From PXAP01 sp964520585 (GTDB taxonomy: Bacteria; Bacteroidota; Bacteroidia; Bacteroidales; PUMT01): a stretch of DNA of 54,337 nucleotides. Both the position numbers and the translations under genes were made by a program. The notes under the pieces are model-generated. The model made no database searches and was not told the DNA's origin. It saw only the letters and a program-made list of their open reading frames with translations. Of this stretch, positions 26,758 through 36,231 are shown piece after piece; the first letter of the stretch is position 1, and the number at the start of each line of letters is the position of its first letter. The stretch covers positions 1 to 54,337 of the forward strand of contig CAZFOO010000017.1 of assembly GCA_964520585.1 (NCBI GenBank), in the 5' to 3' direction.

Positions 26758-28434
26758 TTACATGGAATAGGTAAAGCCGGCCATGATCGAAAAGCCCTGA
26801 ACCGGATAATTGTTCCATTTATAATAGCTTGTATTGGCAAGATTGTTCAAACGTAAGAAACCGGAAAGTATCTTGTTGTACCTGTATTCCAATCCCAGAT
26901 TCACATCGGCAAATCCCTTGAGCTCAACTGCTTCGCCACCACTGAACGGCTTTGCGTATCTCCTGCCTGTATAAAAAACATCTGCATTCAGTAAAATCTT
27001 ATCACCTAGATTGTATTCACCGGAAAAGGTTATATCCAGTTCGGGCTTGTGCCAGGGATGCTCCTGAATCTTTAATCCGTAACTGTAATAATTGATCCTG
27101 GTAAAAAGACTGAACCGGTTGGAAATATCTGCTCCTATTTCACCGGAATAATTAAGCAGCTCTATATTATCATAAACCACATCAAACTGGTTACCCAAGT
27201 ACCGGGTACTGTCATTGACAAAGAAATACATATCTTCATACACGGCATATGATACCTTAAAATTAAAAGACACATCACGGGTGAAGTTCCCTTTTACCCC
27301 GGCAAACAGATCCATGCTGCGGTCAGTATTTCTAACATTCAGTCCCGGAGATATAAATGGATTCTCATAAGAAATTTTCCTGTGGTTGTTAACAATTAGT
27401 CCCCCGTCAATCCCAACAAACGGTATGACATAATTTCTGATGATACTGAATTGAAGACTGGCCCTTGGATGAAAGTACAATTTTGATTCTTCTCCTGTCT
27501 GATCATAGTACCCATGGAATCCGGCAAAAACCTCCCATTCTTCGTCAGCCTTATTAAACCAGGGACTAAGTTGCAGTATAAGGTTGGAGTTATCCTGAAC
27601 CAGGGTATTGTCATAATACATAAGATTAAGACCCGTGCCTATTATCTGGCTGCCGATAAATTTATCAAGACCAATTCCGAAATCAAGTCCATGTTCAGCA
27701 ACATCCAGACGGTTTTGAAAATATTTATAATCTGCCGATATATCAAAATTCAGGCTGCTCGAATCTGCATGCGCCGATTTGAAACGCAATCCGGCATTGG
27801 CAATCATAAATTGCTGCCTGATATCATCTTTCTCCGGCACGGTATCAAGGCTGGTATCATAGCCATAATAATGAAAACCGTTGGACTTGAGTCCGGCTTC
27901 CGCCGATAACACATTCCTGCGTCCGGTCCGCTTGCCATAAAAGAGCATATCGTTATCCGCAAACTGGGAAAAAGCTTTTTCATTGTCATCCAGCCTCAGC
28001 CGTCCCTGGGAGGAGTGATGTTTCAGGTAGAGGCCACCTGAATACCTGTTATTTCTCAGGCTGTTGATACTGAGTTCGGCAAAAGGGGTAATATAGCTTC
28101 CTACTCCCAGTTTGATATGGCTGCCATATAAACGGGAAATTGTCTCGGCCGACATCCGGGCAGGTGTTATAGGTTCAACTTCAAAATCTGATCCAAGTGG
28201 AATCGGAAGTATGGAATAACTAAATACAGGCGTAATATTTATCGTATCGGTTAATGAAGGCAATATATTTATTTTTGAAGATTCGGCTACAGTTGGCTCG
28301 AAGGCTCGCACAACAACAACTTCCTTATCGATATCTTCATCCTGTGCTGACAAGTCCGGTGAATTGAACAGTCCCATTACCACTGACAATAGCACCAGCA
28401 GCATTTGTCCCGGAATATTATTAAAATTATTCAT
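26758..28434 (-). CDS. Outer-membrane beta-barrel protein paired with a TPR protein
   Basis: 558 residues. A signal peptide (to about residue 30, LSAQ) is followed by EVVVVRAFEPTVAESSKI and then by a long run of alternating, aromatic-rich beta-strands typical of a porin-like barrel. It ends in GFSIMAGFTYSM, a beta-signal-like tail. Similar proteins in Bacteroidota are often labelled TonB-dependent receptor, but this one is about half the usual size and shows no evident complete plug domain. It is encoded 24 bp downstream of a large periplasmic-type TPR gene, an arrangement suggesting that the two work together at the outer membrane. The transported or assembled partner is unknown. Confidence 0.75.
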   Translation of the reverse strand: MNNFNNIPGQMLLVLLSVVMGLFNSPDLSAQDEDIDKEVVVVRAFEPTVAESSKINILPSLTDTINITPVFSYSILPIPLGSDFEVEPITPARMSAETISRLYGSHIKLGVGSYITPFAELSINSLRNNRYSGGLYLKHHSSQGRLRLDDNEKAFSQFADNDMLFYGKRTGRRNVLSAEAGLKSNGFHYYGYDTSLDTVPEKDDIRQQFMIANAGLRFKSAHADSSSLNFDISADYKYFQNRLDVAEHGLDFGIGLDKFIGSQIIGTGLNLMYYDNTLVQDNSNLILQLSPWFNKADEEWEVFAGFHGYYDQTGEESKLYFHPRASLQFSIIRNYVIPFVGIDGGLIVNNHRKISYENPFISPGLNVRNTDRSMDLFAGVKGNFTRDVSFNFKVSYAVYEDMYFFVNDSTRYLGNQFDVVYDNIELLNYSGEIGADISNRFSLFTRINYYSYGLKIQEHPWHKPELDITFSGEYNLGDKILLNADVFYTGRRYAKPFSGGEAVELKGFADVNLGLEYRYNKILSGFLRLNNLANTSYYKWNNYPVQGFSIMAGFTYSM

Positions 28435-28458
28435 GGTTACTAAAATTGTTTTCCCGTT

Positions 28459-31400
28459 TTATTGATTTCTGATCCTTATCTCCAGTGTATCCTCTTCACT
28501 TACCTGCTGCACATCTTCGCTGTCTTCGATCCTGCGTAAACGGCTTCGTGCATCAGCAAGTATTCCGTCGTCAGAATTATCATAATTATCTATTATACTT
28601 TGTAATGTATGCCTGGCCTGAAAATCATCGCCCATATCAAGATATATATCGGCAAGAAGAACAAAGGATTTTGCCATCCAGTACTGATGAGGTGTATTCA
28701 TGGATACCAGATCATACACCTCTTCCTCAGCCTGATCAGTCTTGCCCTGCAGAAAATATATCTCGGCTATCCTGTATTTTGATTCGGCACCTTCGCTGCT
28801 GGTAACCTCCTGTGCTGTTACCCTGAATTCATCCATTGCATGATCAAGCTGACCCAGCGCCTGATGAGCCTTCCCCATACTGAAATGTGCTTCACGCTTA
28901 ATCTCCTCCGGCAGATTATCTGTTGAAAGCACCTTGGCAGAAGCATCAATTATCCGATTATTATTACCTAAAATCCTGTTGCATCTCATTTGGCCAATTC
29001 TGGAATCAAGAAGGTTGGAACTCATCTCAGCAACCCGTTCAAGTTCCATGTAGTTCACCAGGGCATCCTCATAATTTCCTGACTCAAAATTGATTTCAGC
29101 CGCCCCGGCAAGTGCCGGCTCGGTAAAGGTATTCCTGAACATTCCTGTAACAAAATTATAGGAATCCAGAGCTTTTTCCTGCTCATTTAATCTTTGATGA
29201 CATTCGGCCTTGTAAAAATGGGCATTAAGGATAAAGCTGCCATTTCTGAACTGTTCTATATATTTTTCAAAACTCTCCGTTGCCCGGCGACAGTTACCTG
29301 CCATATATAGATTTTCTGCGGCTATATATGTCAGTGAATCCTGTTCTGAAATTGTAACACTGGCAAAATCACCAAGTGTCCGTGTATATGAAACATAAGT
29401 ATCAACATCATTCATGTCAAGATAGATATTGCGTAATCCGGCGAGAGCAGATCTGGCTTCGGATGTCCCCGGGAAATTTTCTGCAACCTGTTTGTAGTAA
29501 CCGATAGCATCCTCATTACGGTCACGGTTATATTCGATCAATCCAAGCTGCAAAAGTGCTGAGCTCACATACGAGCTTGCAGGATACTCGTCAACCAGTC
29601 TTTTGTAATAATTAACAGCTCTGCCAGGTTCATTGCTGATCATATAGGCGTTCCCCATCTCAAATAAAGCATCCAGCCGGTAAGATGAAGAAGGATGATC
29701 TGAAAGCAACTCTTCCAGTACCCTGATCTTATTGTCCACATTATCCATTAGTCCCATTGCAATAGCCTTCTGAAAAAGGGCATAATCCGGGTCTGCCATT
29801 CCGTTGGATATTGCTCTGTCGTAATATTCGACTGAGTTACGGTACTGATTCATTGTAAAATATGAATCACCTACCCTGTTCATTGCGTCGCCAACCATCC
29901 TGGACCTGTAATCACCGGCCAGGTTAAGATATCTTCTAAACCATGAGATGGCATTGGAATAATCCTGGTTATTATAATGGGCATATCCCATATTATAATG
30001 GGATATATTATACTCATCAAGCTCAAAAGCCCCGGGAGAGAGCATAAAACGGTTATAATTCATTACAGCTTCATCATAACGTTCGAGCCTGAACAACGAT
30101 TCTCCCTTCCAGTAATAAGCTTGTGCTGCAATAGCCTGGTTAAATTGCGCATTTTCGAGTGACAGATCAAATATCTTTACAGCATCTTCAAAGCGAAGAT
30201 TACTGTAGAGTTCAAGTCCCCTGAAATAGGCGACCCGCTGATAAGCCCTTTTTATTTCATTTGTCTTTACATTAATTTTCTCAATTGATGAAAGGGCTTC
30301 CCGGTAATTACGTGTATTCATATAAGCCATTACCAGATAGTTATAAGCTTCATCAATTCTCCTGGAATCGGGAAATAATTCGATAAAAGTATTGAACCCG
30401 TTTATTGCCTCATTGAATGGGGAATAGGCTATCTCGAAGGTAAGAAGTGAATAGTTGAAAAGAGCATCTTCCTGAATAGTTTTATCGTAATCTGAACGGG
30501 CAGCAGCAGAAAAAGCCATACGCGCCTTTTGTTTGTCGTCCATATTGACATAGCAATCAGCAAGATGATAATTGGTATTCTGGCCCAGGAGATCATCCCT
30601 GTCCCCCGCCCTCTCAAACATTGCGGCAGCCTCTTCGTAACGGTTGGTATGATAATAACAGTAGCCCAGCTGATAACGATCTTCACGTGAAATAGTACCG
30701 GCATGATCCATATATTTCTCAAAATAATATATAGCCTCCTGGTATTGACGTCGTCGATAATGTGATTCGCCTATTATCCGCGAAATCTCAGGCACCCGCC
30801 TTGAAACAGCAACTTCCAGAAGTCCGGGACCATTCTCGATAACATCCTCATATCTTCTCTGCTTATAATATATCTGAATAATGTAATATGGAGCAAGGCC
30901 GGAGAAAGATTCATCATTACGTAAACTGAGGAAACCCTGCAAGGCAGTAGCAAGATTATTGTCGCTATAAGCAATGTGTGAATAATAGTAAGTGGCAGGT
31001 GCAGCATAGGAAGATTCCCAATCCTTTATGACGAAAAATGCTCTGGAAGCCTCTCCAAATTCTTCCCTCATAAAATAGCCATAACCCAACATGAAGAAAT
31101 ACTCGTCTCTTATATCTTCATTCAAATATTCATGTTGAGCCCCCTCAAGCCAGGCAGTGGATTTTCTGTAATTCTTTTTTCGGTAAAAAAGACGTCCGAG
31201 ATGAAAATGCGCATCATTGAGATGAATACTCTCCGGATTATTACCAACAAAATTGGTCATCAGGTACTCACCATCATCATTGAATAGGTTAATGGCACAG
31301 AGGGCTGAATAGTATTCAGCGTTCGTCTTTAAGAGTGTTTGTGATTCTCCAAATTGCTCAATGGCTCTCTGAAAATGTTTTTGCGCAGCTCCATACTTCT

Positions 31401-31539
31401 CCTTATCAAAAAGTTCCTTTGCTAACCAGTAGGAAGAATCATCATTATCATAAATCATTGATTTTTGTCCCCTGGCATTTTGAAAAGGAATAAAAAGAAA
31501 TAATACTGCCAATAAAGAATAGCAGGCAATCCGTGTCAT
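28459..31539 (-). CDS. Large exported tetratricopeptide-repeat protein
   Basis: 1026 residues with a signal peptide (about 1-25, ending ARGQ) and TPR units along almost its whole length. Clear examples are EEAAAMFERAGDRDD, YDEAVMNYNRFMLSPGAFEL, YRNSVEYYDRAISNGMADP, EDAIGYYKQVAENFPGT and GRAVNYYKRLVDEYPAS. The spacing and the F/YP-aligned turns resemble YbgF/BamD-type periplasmic TPRs. It heads a two-gene unit with the barrel at 26758-28434. A scaffold for outer-membrane or secretion complexes is plausible but unproven. The acidic C-terminal tail (residues about 1005-1026, SEDVQQVSEEDTLEIRIRNQ) is short and probably disordered. Confidence 0.85.
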   Translation of the reverse strand: MTRIACYSLLAVLFLFIPFQNARGQKSMIYDNDDSSYWLAKELFDKEKYGAAQKHFQRAIEQFGESQTLLKTNAEYYSALCAINLFNDDGEYLMTNFVGNNPESIHLNDAHFHLGRLFYRKKNYRKSTAWLEGAQHEYLNEDIRDEYFFMLGYGYFMREEFGEASRAFFVIKDWESSYAAPATYYYSHIAYSDNNLATALQGFLSLRNDESFSGLAPYYIIQIYYKQRRYEDVIENGPGLLEVAVSRRVPEISRIIGESHYRRRQYQEAIYYFEKYMDHAGTISREDRYQLGYCYYHTNRYEEAAAMFERAGDRDDLLGQNTNYHLADCYVNMDDKQKARMAFSAAARSDYDKTIQEDALFNYSLLTFEIAYSPFNEAINGFNTFIELFPDSRRIDEAYNYLVMAYMNTRNYREALSSIEKINVKTNEIKRAYQRVAYFRGLELYSNLRFEDAVKIFDLSLENAQFNQAIAAQAYYWKGESLFRLERYDEAVMNYNRFMLSPGAFELDEYNISHYNMGYAHYNNQDYSNAISWFRRYLNLAGDYRSRMVGDAMNRVGDSYFTMNQYRNSVEYYDRAISNGMADPDYALFQKAIAMGLMDNVDNKIRVLEELLSDHPSSSYRLDALFEMGNAYMISNEPGRAVNYYKRLVDEYPASSYVSSALLQLGLIEYNRDRNEDAIGYYKQVAENFPGTSEARSALAGLRNIYLDMNDVDTYVSYTRTLGDFASVTISEQDSLTYIAAENLYMAGNCRRATESFEKYIEQFRNGSFILNAHFYKAECHQRLNEQEKALDSYNFVTGMFRNTFTEPALAGAAEINFESGNYEDALVNYMELERVAEMSSNLLDSRIGQMRCNRILGNNNRIIDASAKVLSTDNLPEEIKREAHFSMGKAHQALGQLDHAMDEFRVTAQEVTSSEGAESKYRIAEIYFLQGKTDQAEEEVYDLVSMNTPHQYWMAKSFVLLADIYLDMGDDFQARHTLQSIIDNYDNSDDGILADARSRLRRIEDSEDVQQVSEEDTLEIRIRNQ

Positions 31540-31925
31540 TCGTTTAATTTATATTATATAATATAGTAATGTAATAATCCATATATTCCTAAACTACAAT
31601 CATTTAATCCTGAAGGTGAATTTTTGAGAAAAAACTGCAAGTTTTATCAAAGTAAACAAAATTGTACAAAAGCCAAAAATAATTATAAATTTGGTTTACA
31701 TTTAGTATATACGGCACTTTAATTATCAATAACTGATATTTTAAATCTTTATTCTGTTATTTCTCTCAAAAAAATAACTATTTTAGCGGCCGGTGAAACC
31801 AGGTATTAATTCCGGCACCGGTAAGCTGATGTTCCAAAGGCATATAATTACCGGTCTGTGCCGGTCTGTAGTCCGGCACAATCTGTCCATTGAAAAACTA
31901 ACCCGATTAATTTTCATTAATTAAA
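31540..31925. other. Divergent spacer between the TPR gene and ftsE
   Basis: 386 bp, no credible gene. The left two thirds are A/T-rich without clear signals. The right third contains several CCGG-bearing motifs (31793-31880), including the inverted repeat listed separately. Confidence 0.5.
31857..31880. repeat. 8-bp inverted repeat with CCGGTCTGT direct repeat upstream of ftsE
   Basis: TGTGCCGG and CCGGCACA form a perfect stem with an 8-nt loop. CCGGTCTGT also occurs twice in tandem (31851 and 31861), and GGCACCGG lies nearby at 31814-31821. The cluster sits 45-75 bp before ftsE and could be a regulator site or a leader hairpin. Confidence 0.5.
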
Positions 31926-32636
31926 ATGTCACTTGATCTGATTATTGATATCAACAAGGTAAATATCTTTCAGGATGAAAACCTCATCCTTTCAGAAGTA
32001 TCCTTCAGTGTCAGCAAGGGTGAATTTGTTTATATAATAGGAAAAGTTGGAAGCGGAAAGACCAGCATAATAAAAACCATAAATGCTGAATTGCCCCTTA
32101 AATCAGGTGAGGCCATAGTTGCCGGCTACAATCTCGGATCATTAAAAAAGCAACAGGTACCCTATCTCAGAAGAAAGCTTGGAATTGTTTTTCAGGACTT
32201 CCAGCTTCTTGGCGACCGTAACATATATGATAACCTTGCATTTGTGTTACGTGCCACCGGATGGAAAAGCAAAAATGAGATAAATGACAGAATTGTTGAA
32301 GTACTGGAAAGGGTTGACCTTAATTATAAAGGCTATAAGATGCCTCATCAGCTTTCAGGTGGTGAACAGCAACGAGTGGTAATAGCAAGAGCCCTTCTCA
32401 ATAATCCCGATATAATACTGGCAGATGAACCCACGGGCAACCTTGATCCCGAAACCTCTGAAGAAATATTGGAGTTGCTTCTGGAAATCAGTAATAATGG
32501 CAGGGCAGTAATTATGGCAACCCATAACTACACTTTACTTAAAAAATTCCCGGCACGAACAATAAGATGTGAAAAAGGAAGAACCAGAGAGGTGGATCAC
32601 TCCGCCGAGATTGACTTTAACAGTCTCATGGATTAA
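31926..32636 (+). CDS. ftsE: Cell-division ABC transporter ATPase FtsE
   Basis: 236 residues. All ABC ATPase motifs are present: Walker A GKVGSGKT (39-46), Q-loop Gln90 in GIVFQDFQLL, signature LSGGEQQR (143-150), Walker B ILADEPTGNLD with Asp167 and Glu168, and the switch His in MATHNY. The overall pattern, including IVFQDFQLLGDRNIYDNLAFVLRATGW, is that of FtsE, which with FtsX controls peptidoglycan hydrolases at the division septum. No ftsX lies beside it; in many Bacteroidota the two genes are apart. A LolD/MacB-type ATPase is the main alternative. Confidence 0.85.
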   Translation: MSLDLIIDINKVNIFQDENLILSEVSFSVSKGEFVYIIGKVGSGKTSIIKTINAELPLKSGEAIVAGYNLGSLKKQQVPYLRRKLGIVFQDFQLLGDRNIYDNLAFVLRATGWKSKNEINDRIVEVLERVDLNYKGYKMPHQLSGGEQQRVVIARALLNNPDIILADEPTGNLDPETSEEILELLLEISNNGRAVIMATHNYTLLKKFPARTIRCEKGRTREVDHSAEIDFNSLMD

Positions 32637-32737
32637 ACTGAAAGTAACGGGACCTTAAAACAGGCGTGCCTTCCATTCAATGCCACGCGAAGGCATGACA
32701 TGACCGGGCTAATTAAGTAAGTTCATCGTTTTGAAGT

Positions 32738-33658
32738 TTATTTAAGGACATTCAGAGGGAAATTCAGCCTGTTGACTTTCAACCTCCGGTAACAAGTCCC
32801 CAATGCACCAAACCCTTTATAAAAACGGGCCAGACCGGGTTTCATCGACCCGTTAAAATCCAGCATCATTCCATTTCCCGCATATTCCTTTATAAAGCTG
32901 TCAATTATCATGAACATGGCACCCTGCATTTTCCCCTCCCCGGTATTTGCAGAGAAATAAAACACATACCTGTCGTAATCCCTTAAAAAACAAGCAGCTG
33001 CAATCACATCACCGTTTTCGGCACGGGCAGCCCTTGTAATAATAAAACCATCAGCAACTCCCCTTACCAGAAAATCATAAAGTCTTTTATAGTTCATTTT
33101 CCTGATGTTAGGAAGGTTTTTACCATTATTTTCGGCAAATAAGCTAATAATTTTCGATGGCTTATAACCAGATATCAACTTAATATTCAATCTCTCTGCC
33201 TTTCTTAAATTCCTCCTTGTATTGCTGCTGTATCCTTTATATATGAATTCATAAGGTTTATCCATCCACAGAAGATAATTACTCATCGGGGAAAGAGTAT
33301 AACCGGATATAAGCATATCATTCATTTCGTTAAGCGATATGTCAATGAACCTGTATAAAGAGGATAGTTTTTCAATGAAAAAAGGAAGGGCAGATAAATA
33401 AGAGTCATCCCGGCAAAAAAAACCAAGATGCTGCACAAACAATGGCTGATAAACATACTTAATCCAGTACTTCCGGTTACCTGTAACTGGCATGAAAGCC
33501 TTACCGTCATCCATAACAAGGGCTTCCCAGCGTGGACTGAAATTGTCGAGACAGAGAGAACTGGCATAGATGCGCCGGTTCATAGCTTTGCCAACCCATT
33601 CATCCCACTTGTCCCTGTCAATGAGATCGGCTGATAAATGCTGGATATTGTGTATCAT
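32738..33658 (-). CDS. FemAB/GNAT-like acyltransferase
   Basis: 306 residues with no signal peptide or membrane segment. The C-terminal half contains SSNTRRNLRKAERLNIKLIS, NGDVIAAACFLRDYDRYVFY and GAMFMIIDSFIKEYAGNG, the pattern of the GNAT fold in FemAB-like and BioF2-like acetyltransferases that transfer aminoacyl or acyl groups. The N-terminal half resembles a second, degenerate GNAT lobe. It overlaps the upstream polysaccharide-deacetylase-like gene by 4 bp (ATGA), so the two are translated together and probably serve one envelope-modification pathway. The substrate is unknown. Confidence 0.65.
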   Translation of the reverse strand: MIHNIQHLSADLIDRDKWDEWVGKAMNRRIYASSLCLDNFSPRWEALVMDDGKAFMPVTGNRKYWIKYVYQPLFVQHLGFFCRDDSYLSALPFFIEKLSSLYRFIDISLNEMNDMLISGYTLSPMSNYLLWMDKPYEFIYKGYSSNTRRNLRKAERLNIKLISGYKPSKIISLFAENNGKNLPNIRKMNYKRLYDFLVRGVADGFIITRAARAENGDVIAAACFLRDYDRYVFYFSANTGEGKMQGAMFMIIDSFIKEYAGNGMMLDFNGSMKPGLARFYKGFGALGTCYRRLKVNRLNFPLNVLK

Positions 33659-34971
33659 GTTACAGCGGACTTGATTATGTCAAGATACAAATTTTTCCAG
33701 TCTTTCCATCTTCCTTTTCCTGAAAAAGATTCATTGTGCCATAAGGTAACAAGTGTGCCGCCATAACGTCGCACTTTCTTTATGATGCGGTCTGAATGCA
33801 TAAAAGCCTGTTCCTTATCAAGTTTTAAATAATCACGTAGTGTACCGTCCATTATATGGAGGGGCCAGACTTTAAGAGCCGTGGTTTTTTCTAGTTCCAG
33901 ATCATAAAATAAAAACGGAGTACTGGTCCCTGCACGGAATCCGGGCATGTCAGGCCATCCCATGGTGTAATCTTCACGAATGCCATTATCAATAAGAAGT
34001 CTGTAGGTGACAGGCAATTCCAGCCGCAAATAATGCTGCCGGCTTTTAACCGGGTATATACCAGACATCTCCCTGAACCGTTGAATTTCTCCAGACATTA
34101 TTGCCCGGTCATTATATGAATAATAAGAAGGATGAACCCCTGCCGGATATTTGTCCCCAATATAACGTACCAGTCTGCGATACCCAGAATTAGATGCCGC
34201 CGCACTTTTATCATACCGTCCATAGGTGCCGGGTGAAAAGAAAAATACGGGAGTCAGTCCGGCCTGATCATGAATCTTATATATATCAGAATAAGTATCG
34301 TAAGGATCGGTGTTTTTTCCGAACAAAACCCTGTACCTATTGGAAAATTCCTGCATCTGTAATTTAGCCAGTGCCACGCCAAATCCGGCGAAAGTCCTCC
34401 CGAACCCCTTGTTTTTATATGCCCAAGGCACATCAATATCTATTGTTGGAATAAACGAGAACTTCCTTTCAGGAAACAGGACCCGGGGGTATTTATTCAA
34501 AATGGCCTTTTGGAGTTCGCAGGCCCACATATCTACCAGGGGCAGATCGGAAAGCTGAAATTTACATGCCATACTCACTTTGTAGGTGAACCTTCCGTGA
34601 GAATCCCTTCTGAATGGCAAATATTCCTCATAACGACTCAGCATAAAGAATGAAGCTGCCAGGACATCAAACCCTGTATCATAATTGCCGTCATTTAAAA
34701 ATAATACAGGTATACCATCACACATCGTGGGAACAACATCTAGGGGATCTTTTCCGGTAGTATGAAGAAGTCCACACGGCAAAATATTAACAGCTCCGGA
34801 AATATGTTCAGGGGAATAAGATATTACGGGTACAGCAGCGGAGATCGCTTCTTGCCTGTCCCCTGTAAAAACCAGGTCCGCTCCCAGCAATCCGGTTAAA
34901 ATATGAGTTGCAATATAGTTGAGCCGGGGGGTGATAGTGGTGGAATAAAGAACAATTTTCTGCCTGACCAT
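33655..34971 (-). CDS. Polysaccharide deacetylase (CE4-like) family protein
   Basis: 438 residues from Met at 34971, the start preferred here because the homologous region begins at VRQKIVLYST; an in-frame ATG at 34992 would add seven residues. The NodB/CE4-type barrel shows the Asp pair in FIPTIDIDVPWAYK, then VHPSYYSYND and RQHYLRLELPVTYRLLIDNG, and a late VTLWHNESFSGKGRWKDW. Such proteins usually remove N- or O-acetyl groups from glycans. No export signal is evident, so it may act on a cytoplasmic precursor. Translationally coupled to the acyltransferase gene by a 4-bp overlap. Specificity is unknown. Confidence 0.75.
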   Translation of the reverse strand: MVRQKIVLYSTTITPRLNYIATHILTGLLGADLVFTGDRQEAISAAVPVISYSPEHISGAVNILPCGLLHTTGKDPLDVVPTMCDGIPVLFLNDGNYDTGFDVLAASFFMLSRYEEYLPFRRDSHGRFTYKVSMACKFQLSDLPLVDMWACELQKAILNKYPRVLFPERKFSFIPTIDIDVPWAYKNKGFGRTFAGFGVALAKLQMQEFSNRYRVLFGKNTDPYDTYSDIYKIHDQAGLTPVFFFSPGTYGRYDKSAAASNSGYRRLVRYIGDKYPAGVHPSYYSYNDRAIMSGEIQRFREMSGIYPVKSRQHYLRLELPVTYRLLIDNGIREDYTMGWPDMPGFRAGTSTPFLFYDLELEKTTALKVWPLHIMDGTLRDYLKLDKEQAFMHSDRIIKKVRRYGGTLVTLWHNESFSGKGRWKDWKNLYLDIIKSAVT

Positions 34972-35029
34972 AAATGCAAAGGTACATGACAATTTTTAAA
35001 TCTCTTTGCATTATTTTTGAACAAAAAAA

Positions 35030-36055
35030 ATGCGGCAAAAAGGTTATAAGAGTTTGCATCTGAAATCAGAATTTCCTCTTGAGTCAGGAGAATATCTTCC
35101 CGGGCTTGAAATAGGCTACCATACATATGGCACTTACAATCCGAAGAAAAACAATGTTGTCTGGGTGTGTCATGCTTTCACTGCCAACTCTGATGTATTT
35201 GAATGGTGGAACGGATTGTTCGGCGAAAACCATTTTTTTAATCCGCATGATTATTTCATAGTATGCGCCAACAAGATCGGATCCTGCTACGGATCTACCG
35301 GTCCCCTCAGCCTGAATCCGGAAACCGGCAAACCCTGGTTTCACAGTTTCCCGGAGATTACTATCCGCGATATGGTAAATGCACATGAAGCTTTGAGAAA
35401 CCATCTCGGCATAGAAAAAATTCATACTGTAATAGGTGGATCTACCGGAGGTCATCAGGCTCTTGAATGGACTATAATGAGACCGGGATTACATGACAAT
35501 CTCATATGCGTTGCCAACCATGCAAAGGCTTCGCCATGGAGCATAGCATTCAGCCAGTCCCAGCGACTGGCTATTAAGGCGGACCAGACCTGGCAGGATG
35601 AACATCCTGATGCCGGTAAGCAGGGATTGGCTGCGGCGCGCTCAATTGCACTTCTCAGCTACCGGAATTATAATACCTACTCTGCAACCCAATCAGATGA
35701 GAGTGATGATAAATTAAACGATTTCAGGGCAATGAGTTATCAGAATTACCAGGGAGAAAAGCTCGCCAAACGTTTTAATGCATACTCCTACATGAGGCTT
35801 CTCAATGCACTGGATTCGCATAATATTGGCCGGAAAAGGGATGGTATAAAGCCGGTCCTGGCTTCCGTGAATACCAGGACCCTGGTAATAGGGATATTGA
35901 GCGATTATCTTTTCCCCGTGCAGGAACAGCTGTATCTTACCGAAAATATACCGGGAGCCACATTTACCGGCATTGAATCTCTATACGGACATGACGGTTT
36001 TCTTATCGAAACAGATAAAATAAAATCGGCAATCAGCAGGTTTTATAACAGATGA
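35030..36055 (+). CDS. metX: Homoserine O-acetyltransferase
   Basis: 341 residues with an alpha/beta-hydrolase fold. It activates homoserine with acetyl-CoA in the first committed step of methionine synthesis. The triad is visible: nucleophile Ser138 in VIGGSTGGHQALEW, Asp292 in GILSDYLFP and His321 in YGHDGFLIE. The family motif GSCYGSTGPLS is also present. It is slightly shorter than the common 350-380 residues. The gene is divergent from the deacetylase pair, with starts only about 60 bp apart, and is followed by plsY. The acyl donor (acetyl or succinyl) cannot be proven by eye. Confidence 0.92.
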   Translation: MRQKGYKSLHLKSEFPLESGEYLPGLEIGYHTYGTYNPKKNNVVWVCHAFTANSDVFEWWNGLFGENHFFNPHDYFIVCANKIGSCYGSTGPLSLNPETGKPWFHSFPEITIRDMVNAHEALRNHLGIEKIHTVIGGSTGGHQALEWTIMRPGLHDNLICVANHAKASPWSIAFSQSQRLAIKADQTWQDEHPDAGKQGLAAARSIALLSYRNYNTYSATQSDESDDKLNDFRAMSYQNYQGEKLAKRFNAYSYMRLLNALDSHNIGRKRDGIKPVLASVNTRTLVIGILSDYLFPVQEQLYLTENIPGATFTGIESLYGHDGFLIETDKIKSAISRFYNR

Positions 36056-36149
36056 TGAACGCGGGAAACTTAAAATAAAACATAAACCGCAATTTAACAT
36101 ACAGTCAATACGTTATATAGTATTGTACCATGTTCCTATAACAGTTGCT

Positions 36150-36181
36150 TTTGGAAAAGTAAAAGTATTTACTGAACTTTG
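36150..36181 (+). promoter_or_regulatory. Candidate promoter of plsY with downstream inverted repeat
   Basis: TTTG at 36150-36153 and GAACTTTG at 36174-36181 are 20 nt apart, matching the Bacteroidota -33/-7 arrangement except for the first base of the -7 box. CCCTTAA and TTAAGGG (36186-36207) follow immediately, close to the expected start of transcription. Pattern match only. Confidence 0.4.
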
Positions 36182-36231
36182 TACCCCCTTAAACGAAATA
36201 TTAAGGGTTATCATAATTTAAATAAACATCT

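Noticed and set aside
32664..32695. Hairpin between ftsE and the acyltransferase gene as a terminator
   Set aside because: Two competing short stems (GCGTG/CACGC and TGCCTTC/GAAGGCA) exist, but no T tract follows on either strand.
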